A stretch of 7,359 nt of DNA from JBAYNS01 sp041678625 (GTDB lineage: Bacteria; Patescibacteriota; Gracilibacteria; Peribacterales; Peribacteraceae), in the NCBI GenBank assembly GCA_041678625.1, contig JBAYNS010000056.1, forward strand, positions 1 to 7,359, read 5' to 3'. Made by a program: the position numbers and the translations under genes. Below the pieces are notes generated by a model. It was not told the origin of the DNA. It was given only the letters and a program-made list of their open reading frames with translations, and made no database searches. Positions 1-4,665 of the stretch are shown one piece after another (the first letter of the stretch is position 1; each line of letters opens with the position of its first letter).

Positions 1-227
1 ACCCATCACATGCGTGCAGGGTGCGAGGCGCTTCGAAACGCAACACGAACATTGCGAATCTACTCCGAAAACGGATAGTCTCTGAACCCACCTTCGTCCC
101 GCGTACGCGGGAGCTACGGTCGGCAAGCCTGCCAGTATCCATGCATTGGCTTGTCTACAAATCCGTAGTGAAGGCTTGGCTGCTGATTGCCTTTCCCCGC
201 GGATGCGGGGGGAGGGTTTCCAGCAAT

Positions 228-479
228 TCACCTCGTTTTTCGACCCAGGATTTCCCTGGGAAGCTGCGTTACACCACCATGCAATTCCTGATGACAGTTG
301 GCACAAACCAGAATGCACTTATCTGCCTCATGCTTAATTTTTTCCCACGAACGGGTTAATCCTCGTGCAGAAAGGCCAAATTCTTTTTGCGAACTATCGA
401 TATGATGCAATGCGAATGCACCAATGTACTTATTGTATCCGCAAATAGCACATTTACCTCCTTTGTATGCGACAACCAT
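228..479 (-). CDS. HNH homing endonuclease of the group I intron (frameshifted, main part)
   Basis: This 83-codon frame encodes a zinc-ribbon HNH nuclease of the small type found in group I introns. Visible residues are CAIC at 10-13, the HH pair at 25-26 in ALHHID, the segment GLTRSWEKIK at 40-49, and CANCHQELH at 59-67. The four cysteines would bind structural zinc, and the His residues match the HNH metal site. Such enzymes cut the intronless allele and so spread the intron. The frame is open only as far as a TAG at 497-495; the family's basic N-terminus is found in another frame just upstream (454-555), so the ATG at 479 is probably not the original start. No Shine-Dalgarno sequence is seen before it. 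The last 13 residues (TQLPREILGRKTR) are encoded by DNA that also forms the P1 guide, P2 and P3 of the ribozyme, and the TGA touches P4. Activity is uncertain. Confidence 0.72.
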   Translation of the reverse strand: MVVAYKGGKCAICGYNKYIGAFALHHIDSSQKEFGLSARGLTRSWEKIKHEADKCILVCANCHQELHGGVTQLPREILGRKTR

Positions 480-555
480 TGCACGGAGTTTTTGCTACTG
501 CGTTCTTCAAGTAAATTGCACGGTCGGCATAGGTACGTTTCTCTGGCATACACAT
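454..555 (-). pseudogene. N-terminal fragment of the HNH endonuclease, separated by a frameshift
   Basis: From the ATG at 555 (or 549) the frame reads MCMPEKRTYADRAIYLKNAV, then AK, followed by unrelated residues to a TAA at 456-454. The basic, tyrosine-containing start resembles the N-terminal helix that precedes the zinc ribbon in small intron HNH enzymes. The continuation KLRAMVVAYKGGKC lies in the other frame. The two frames meet in a run of five A (minus strand; 493-489). Removing one A, or adding two, joins them into one protein of roughly 108-109 residues. This may be a true inactivating mutation, an assembly or sequencing error in the homopolymer, or less likely a +1 recoding site. 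Confidence 0.6.
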
Positions 556-579
556 GCGAGTATACCATGAGCAGTGTTC

Positions 580-613
580 ACAGCCGATTGCTCTACCATT
601 GAGCTACCGGGGA
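580..613 (-). tRNA. tRNA-Asn(GUU), 5' exon only (interrupted by intron)
   Basis: The minus strand reads TCCCCGG (acceptor 5' strand), TA (U8, A9), GCTC-AATGGTA-GAGC (D arm with A14, G18G19, A21), A26, ATCGG (anticodon stem) and CTGT (loop positions 32-35), and then tRNA homology stops. Read straight on, the loop would be CTGTGAA (His anticodon GTG), but the next bases cannot pair with ATCGG. The base after U35 therefore belongs to the intron, and the third anticodon base is in the 3' exon outside the window. The TCCCCGG acceptor and ATCGG-CTGT stem-loop fit bacterial tRNA-Asn, where the loop continues as TAACCGAT, and do not fit tRNA-His, whose acceptor starts with G. Half gene and intron site are seen; the Asn identity is inference. 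Confidence 0.82.
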
Positions 614-648
614 CCGGTAAAAATATGCCGATGAGAGTAAAGACCAAA

Positions 649-667
649 GCAGTGGTTGATCCACTAC
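649..667 (-). other. stem-loop in the tRNA leader / intergenic region
   Basis: On the minus strand GTAGTGG and CCACTGC form seven pairs (one G-T wobble) around the loop ATCAA, followed by TTTGGTCTTT. It lies between the end of the methyltransferase gene and the tRNA. It could be a second weak terminator for the upstream operon or a structure in the tRNA primary transcript. The T tract is interrupted, so a terminator role is not firm. Confidence 0.4.
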
Positions 668-674
668 TACTTTC

Positions 675-703
675 AGTATACGGATATTCCGTGCCGGAGG
701 AAA
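675..703 (-). promoter_or_regulatory. weak promoter candidate for the tRNA-Asn gene
   Basis: The minus strand has TATACT (680-675), a good -10 hexamer, 17 bases downstream of TTTCCT (703-698), a poor -35. Transcription would start near 668, about 55 bases before the mature tRNA 5' end, and would include the hairpin at 649-667. A promoter is needed here if the terminator at 701-723 works. Only the -10 match supports this one. Confidence 0.25.
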
Positions 704-723
704 ATCGGAAATACCACTTTCCG
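701..723 (-). terminator. rho-independent terminator candidate of the alaS operon
   Basis: Ten bases past the TAA of the methyltransferase gene the minus strand forms CGGAAA-GTGGTA-TTTCCG (723-706), directly followed by ATTTT (705-701). The stem is short (six pairs, three of them G-C) and the T run is brief, so termination may be partial. Its place right after the last gene of the operon favours the call. Confidence 0.45.
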
Positions 724-732
724 TGAATGGCT

Positions 733-2010
733 TTACTCACTCTCTGGTGGCATCAGAAGCACAATTTCCCGTCCTACAAACTGATCGTTCCTGCGGTAGA
801 AAAGACTCACGCGATCCGGCGTTTCCGGTTCCACACCCGGGGGAAGCGTAGGGGTGTATCCCAGTTTTTCAAGGACGGTCCAAATCTTCTCCAATCGAAC
901 CCAGCCGCCCTTTTGATGCCAGGCAGGCCACGCGCAGACAATAGGAACGCCGGGGAGAGTCTTGGCGGCGTTCTCCAAAAATGCCGCTTGCAGTTTTTCG
1001 CTCTCTGTTTTCATCTTGCTCACATCTTTCATGGTTGGTCGACGGAGAAGAGGCGGCCCCAGGCTGGTTTCTGTCACGATAACATCCGGCAGGTTTTTCC
1101 CTGTCCTGAGCGCAGCCGAAGGGAGGGAAAACGGCTTGGCTGCATCCTGTTTCCACACAGTAGAGGCGGCATCCTTCTTGAGGATTTTCTCCTCCTTTCG
1201 GATCCATTCAATATTCTTGGTGCAGCCGTTCACAGCTTTCAGAGAAATATCCGAAGCGAGGATAGGCCATCCTCTCAGTAGACACTCCATGGGAATCACG
1301 CCTGTGCCACAGAACGGATCGAGCACCGTGATCGTAAAGGCTTGCTTGCGCTTGGAAGGCGGCGGAGCACCGCGCTTATTGCGGACCAAAAATGTGCCAA
1401 GGTTTAGCAACACTTGTGCAAGCTTTGGTGGCAGAAGGCCCACTCCCGTATCGCGCACCGGTTTTTCCATATCGCGATGCGTATACTTGTCTACATTCTG
1501 CGCAGCTACTGTGCGGCCGATCCAAAGGCGGATGTCTTCCTCTTCGCCGATTTGCAGCAGCACGAGCTCCATGCTGCCTTTACCCTCCAGCATACCGGTA
1601 TCGTGCAGCAGAACGGGAAGTGCAGGTTTGCGTTCTGAACCCACATAGCGGCAGGGTTTATGTTCTGCGCGGAACTTCTGTTTGCTGCGCTTGTAAAGCA
1701 GGCGCACTGCTGGCCCCGGAATGCCCATGGTGCGCAGACTGAATGTTGATTTGCCACGTTTCTTGCCGATTTCATTAAAGAGCACCTTGGGAATATCTTC
1801 CAGCGTAACGCCTTCTATAGGCATCTGTTCCGCCAGTACGACCGTTCCACCAATAGTGTCGAAAAATTCCTGCCCCAGCGATTCGTTCGTGGAAAAGAGT
1901 GCGACGTGCGTGCCTACCATCTTTTCCAGAGCAAAATCCGGCAGCGCTGCACTGAGCTCTGCAAGACTGATGAGTGGTTGGTGTCCCAGAAATGCTGCGT
2001 AAGTTGTCAT
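733..2010 (-). CDS. Trm11-like RNA (guanine-N2) methyltransferase, SAM-dependent
   Basis: The product (425 aa from the ATG at 2010) is a class I methyltransferase related to the Trm11/RlmL-type family that methylates tRNA or rRNA guanines. With this start the N-terminus begins MTTYAAFLGHQPLISLAELS, the usual opening of this family; an in-frame ATG at 2052 would add 14 atypical residues, and neither has a clear ribosome site. Residues 176-208 contain DKYTHRDMEKPVRD followed by LPPKLAQVLLNL, the family segment before the Rossmann fold. Motif I is DPFCGTG at 231-237, followed by the acidic ASDIS at 252-256. Where the family has (N/D)PPY (motif IV) the sequence reads VTETSLGPP (312-320), so the canonical catalytic tetrapeptide is replaced. 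Residues around 294-303 are encoded by a palindromic repeat inserted in frame. The gene is last in the operon, about 65 bases after the glycosyltransferase. The exact substrate cannot be told. Confidence 0.8.
   Translation of the reverse strand: MTTYAAFLGHQPLISLAELSAALPDFALEKMVGTHVALFSTNESLGQEFFDTIGGTVVLAEQMPIEGVTLEDIPKVLFNEIGKKRGKSTFSLRTMGIPGPAVRLLYKRSKQKFRAEHKPCRYVGSERKPALPVLLHDTGMLEGKGSMELVLLQIGEEEDIRLWIGRTVAAQNVDKYTHRDMEKPVRDTGVGLLPPKLAQVLLNLGTFLVRNKRGAPPPSKRKQAFTITVLDPFCGTGVIPMECLLRGWPILASDISLKAVNGCTKNIEWIRKEEKILKKDAASTVWKQDAAKPFSLPSAALRTGKNLPDVIVTETSLGPPLLRRPTMKDVSKMKTESEKLQAAFLENAAKTLPGVPIVCAWPAWHQKGGWVRLEKIWTVLEKLGYTPTLPPGVEPETPDRVSLFYRRNDQFVGREIVLLMPPESE
1095..1131. repeat. short palindromic repeat element inside the methyltransferase gene
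   Basis: The core CCTGAGCGCAGCCGAAGGG (plus strand, 1105-1123) is flanked by an 8-bp perfect inverted repeat, TTTTCCCT (1095-1102) and AGGGAAAA (1124-1131). The core matches 15 of 19 bases with CCCGAGCATAGCCGAGGGG in the alaS upstream element (6545-6563). It is translated in frame as LPSAALRT inside the loop just before motif IV. Short CTGAG...CGAAGGG-type repeats are, from general knowledge, abundant in CPR genomes and often sit within genes. Confidence 0.6.
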
Positions 2011-2074
2011 AGGCGAATGATACACGCACTGCGCCTTAGGATGAAATGTCATCGGTGTTGATCGCCTTTTGTCT

Positions 2075-3502
2075 TCAGGTGGATGGCAGCTCTGCCCCTC
2101 GTGTTTTGCTGAAGACCTGTGTTATCAACACGGTCACCATGAAGACCAGGAGAGGCATGAGCTGGATGAGCCCGCGTGCATAGCCAGTCTGGTTCACGGC
2201 TTCCGTGGAAAGTGGTGTGAACATGAAGAGCGGGAACTGCACGGAGTACACAAGCAGAGTAAATGCAGAGATCACAAAGAGTGGAGTTCTAAAAGCCGTG
2301 CGCCATTGTAGGAAAAGCAGACTGATGAGAAGCAGAGGGAGCAGAAGCCAGTTGCCTTCCAAAAACGTATTGATGGCAATGGAGCGCAGAACGTCCGGTT
2401 GCCAGGCAATCGGCATTTGTGTGAGTGCTTTGGCATTGCCAAAGGCAAGGCCGTGCGACCATTTGTAGACGATCCATGGCAGTACAATTGCCAGGAAGAG
2501 GCCCGCGTACCATGTGAGTATCCGCACTGCACTGCGTCCATTCATTTGTCCGCGGTATTTCCAAAGTGCAACAATGAGTACCAGGAACAGAATGGGAAGA
2601 TGCATCACAAGCGCTTCATTCTTCAGAAGCGATAGCAAAGCGGTAGCAAAGGCACTCAAACGCAAAAAACTTTCCCGTTCCCGTTGCTCCGTACTGCGAA
2701 TGCCCAAATAGAGCAAACCCACAGCAATGAAGAGGTGAACAGAAAGACAGACATCGGCGTACGGATTCGTTCCGTGCATCAGATACAGCGGCAGGCTTGC
2801 CAGTAGGTAGACGCCCAGCAGCGCCCACGGAAGTGTCATCAATCTGCGCAGTATGCAGAAGAGCAGAGCGAGTGCAGCCAGATACCATAGCAGGTGCACG
2901 CTGTTGATGAGCCCCTCATTCCATGTGCCGCTGAGAGCAGCCAACCATGTTTTGACTAGGGGAATAGTCGGTGGATAGGCACTAACATCGCCGGATTGCA
3001 GTACCCCATGAAAGTCAGGTGTTTGCAGAACGATACGCTGTTCCACAAAGAACATCTTGCCGCGCAGGTTCCAGTTATCCACAACGTCATCAAGTGCGGG
3101 AGGAGTGAGAAGAAGGAATGTGGTACCGGCGGCAAGAATCTTCACCACTGTCCATGTCCCCAGAACAATAATGGTGATCCAAAGCCAACGTGGAAGAGGA
3201 GTGTGAGAAGGGCGCAGAATCGGGCGTGGCATAGAAGCTATGGGGAGCAAACGCGTAAGACCGATGAGTAATCCAAGGAGAACAAGAACAATAGTCAGAA
3301 AACCCCATCGAGAGAGAGGAATTCCGGTTAATGCATGCGTATAGAACACCACTGTCATCGTTAGCGTCATGCCCAGAACAAAGCCGATGATCCAACGTTC
3401 ACCACGTTGGAGCACAGGTGTTGTGCTTTCCAGCAGGCGTACAGCTAACCATCCAATCAGCGTTGGCAGACCGATGCCGGGGATGAGCCAGAGCAGGATC
3501 AT
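2075..3502 (-). CDS. polytopic GT-C-like membrane glycosyltransferase
   Basis: The 475-aa product is an integral membrane protein with about ten or more hydrophobic helices: for example residues 3-22, 36-54, 66-84, 106-131, 202-217, 225-241, 255-268, 302-314 and 333-346, plus several in the last third. The loop after the fourth helix carries PPALDDVVDNWNLRGK (134-149), the acidic-pair loop typical of GT-C enzymes, in which Asp residues face the lipid-phosphate sugar donor. Further GT-C-like features are SAYPPTIPLVKTWLA (174-188), NPYAD (246-250) and LLKNEALVM (292-300), the KNE motif seen in many GT39/GT83-like proteins. It would transfer a sugar from a polyprenyl-phosphate donor to an acceptor outside the membrane; donor and acceptor cannot be told. 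The ATG overlaps the stop of the preceding gene as ATGA, which suggests translational coupling and a joint role. It ends with TGA. Confidence 0.72.
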   Translation of the reverse strand: MILLWLIPGIGLPTLIGWLAVRLLESTTPVLQRGERWIIGFVLGMTLTMTVVFYTHALTGIPLSRWGFLTIVLVLLGLLIGLTRLLPIASMPRPILRPSHTPLPRWLWITIIVLGTWTVVKILAAGTTFLLLTPPALDDVVDNWNLRGKMFFVEQRIVLQTPDFHGVLQSGDVSAYPPTIPLVKTWLAALSGTWNEGLINSVHLLWYLAALALLFCILRRLMTLPWALLGVYLLASLPLYLMHGTNPYADVCLSVHLFIAVGLLYLGIRSTEQRERESFLRLSAFATALLSLLKNEALVMHLPILFLVLIVALWKYRGQMNGRSAVRILTWYAGLFLAIVLPWIVYKWSHGLAFGNAKALTQMPIAWQPDVLRSIAINTFLEGNWLLLPLLLISLLFLQWRTAFRTPLFVISAFTLLVYSVQFPLFMFTPLSTEAVNQTGYARGLIQLMPLLVFMVTVLITQVFSKTRGAELPST

Positions 3503-4665
3503 GGGGAGAATTCAATGAGGTACGAAGCATCACGGAATTGGCGCAGAATTTTTCCCGATCGTGGAATCAGTATATCTCCTACCCATAACCCCTCCTTTGT
3601 TACTACAGCTTCATCACGTGCGAGTAACAGGGCAAGCGTGGTGCCGGAAGCAGAAGATTCCGGTGTCACAGGAATGCTGGGGTATGTCAGGTAGCGCATG
3701 AAGGATTGATAGTAGCTGGCACCCGGACCGACAAAGATATATGAGTCTTGTTTCCGGAGCAGTGGAGCGACGGTCAGTGCGGTATCGTGCAGGCTGCGCA
3801 TGGAGCGGAATGACCGGGCGCCTGCAGGTTGCAGGACGAACGATTGCCAATCTGTCCGGACGTACGAGAGAATTTCACCACCCATGCGCATGTCAAAGAC
3901 CACCCAGAGCACGGCGAAAGTTATGGAAAGTATCACGAGGATTTGCCGATGACCTCTGTGTGTATACAACCACAAGCCGATTAGTGCTGTCAGGAGAAGG
4001 AGTGCGTAGAAAACAGGAGCGCCCGAATGACCGGAGGGCGGATCGCTCTCGTGCATGGATGCACGCGCAACAGGATTCGTGGTGATCCATGGTCCCCACA
4101 GGAAGTTGATACTGTGGATGTTGAACGTATCGAATGTCCAGAAACTGAGCAGGCCATTCCAGAACTTCTCTGAGGGATTCCAATGGAGAAATTCAATACG
4201 CTCCAGTGTGAGGGATGATCCGGCGGGAAATGCCAGGCCAAAAAGAGGAGTCCAGTCATTCCAGTGCTGTGAAGCGCGCACATCAATATCAATGGTGCTG
4301 CTGCCTGTTTCCGGAATCAGGAAAGGCAGCTGAATGTATCCCTGAGGGGCAATGATCGGGTCCCGCCACAGAATCACTGCTTCCATCGGATGTTCTGTTG
4401 TGAGCGTCAGGCGGACGGCATCCACGCGGTTTTTCCAGAAAACATTCGTCACCAGAAAACCGTCCGTGTCCGTCTTAATATGCAGACCGTTCCTATCCGG
4501 AGTAACGGTGGAGAGATTGTAGAAAGACCACTCGCGCGCGGAGGGTTGAGTCAGATCCCACGATGTTACCTGTTTTGCTTCTGTGAACAGAGGAAGCGCC
4601 AGCAGGACGGTGGTGAGGAACAGGTATGCCGGACGCATGCGCGATGAAAGAAAAGTCAGATTCAT
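3499..4665 (-). CDS. membrane-anchored extracytoplasmic protein of unknown function
   Basis: The family of this 388-aa protein is not recognised. Residues 10-30 (RMRPAYLFLTTVLLALPLF and on) form a signal peptide or first membrane helix. Residues 31-165 are rich in Trp and in alternating hydrophobic residues (GFLVTNVFW, VRLTLTTEH, STIDIDVRA, LTLERIEFL), which suggests a beta-sandwich domain outside the membrane, perhaps carbohydrate-binding-like. Two further membrane helices follow at about 217-235 and 241-258. The C-terminal part (270-388) has RTDWQSFVL, YIFVGPGASYYQSFMRYLTYP and a final beta-rich segment ending YLIEFSP. Its ATG overlaps the alaS stop (ATGA), and its own TGA overlaps the start of the GT-C gene, so it is probably made with and works beside that glycosyltransferase in surface glycan or glycoprotein assembly. 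This role is inferred from context only. Confidence 0.7.
   Translation of the reverse strand: MNLTFLSSRMRPAYLFLTTVLLALPLFTEAKQVTSWDLTQPSAREWSFYNLSTVTPDRNGLHIKTDTDGFLVTNVFWKNRVDAVRLTLTTEHPMEAVILWRDPIIAPQGYIQLPFLIPETGSSTIDIDVRASQHWNDWTPLFGLAFPAGSSLTLERIEFLHWNPSEKFWNGLLSFWTFDTFNIHSINFLWGPWITTNPVARASMHESDPPSGHSGAPVFYALLLLTALIGLWLYTHRGHRQILVILSITFAVLWVVFDMRMGGEILSYVRTDWQSFVLQPAGARSFRSMRSLHDTALTVAPLLRKQDSYIFVGPGASYYQSFMRYLTYPSIPVTPESSASGTTLALLLARDEAVVTKEGLWVGDILIPRSGKILRQFRDASYLIEFSP

Larger units (their letters stand above)
1..579 (-). ncRNA. group I self-splicing intron in a tRNA gene, 3' end outside window
   Basis: Read on the minus strand, a group I ribozyme core can be traced by hand. P1: 5' exon GGCTGT (585-580) pairs with guide GCAGCT (267-262), giving six pairs including the expected U-G wobble at the splice site. 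P2: CCCAGG/CCTGGG (260-244). P3: CGAAAAACG (242-234) with CGTTTTCG (73-66), one bulged A. P4: TTGCTG (226-221) with CAGCAG (185-180). P5 carries a CCCCGC/GCGGGG hairpin (210-195). P6 region: CCTTC (174-170)/GAAGG (95-91), CTACGG (168-163)/CCGTAG (119-114), CAAGCC (153-148)/GGCTTG (129-124), and a perfect 16-bp palindrome at 97-112. The conserved R element GGTTCAGAGACTA, the 5' strand of P7, is at 88-76, and a P8-like hairpin at 56-39. The motifs resemble the tRNA-type bacterial introns (IC3-like). The 3' strand of P7, P9, the terminal G and the 3' exon are not in the window. An HNH reading frame lies in the P1 loop. Confidence 0.88.

Noticed and set aside
1..38. 3' end of the intron and 3' tRNA exon inside the window
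   Set aside because: After the P8-like hairpin the minus strand shows no partner for the P7 5' strand and no T-arm sequence such as GGTTCGA. The end must lie outside.
486..495. Programmed -1 frameshift at the A run of the HNH gene
   Set aside because: The two halves need a +1 (or -2) shift, and the context is not a standard X XXY YYZ slippery heptamer in the right phase. Mutation or sequencing error is simpler.
570..613. Reading the tRNA straight through as tRNA-His with loop CTGTGAA (anticodon GTG)
   Set aside because: The following bases CACTG cannot pair with the 5' anticodon stem ATCGG, there is no T arm behind it, and the acceptor TCCCCGG does not suit tRNA-His. The intron explanation accounts for the break.
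962..1648. Plus-strand open frame (228 codons) opposite the methyltransferase
   Set aside because: It has no recognisable motif, lies fully antisense to the conserved gene and has Ser/Arg-rich shadow composition.
2011..2052. Extended start of the methyltransferase at 2052
   Set aside because: The extra 14 residues (MTFHPKAQCVYHSP) do not look like the family N-terminus, while MTTYAAFLGHQP does. Neither start has a clear ribosome site, so a small doubt remains.
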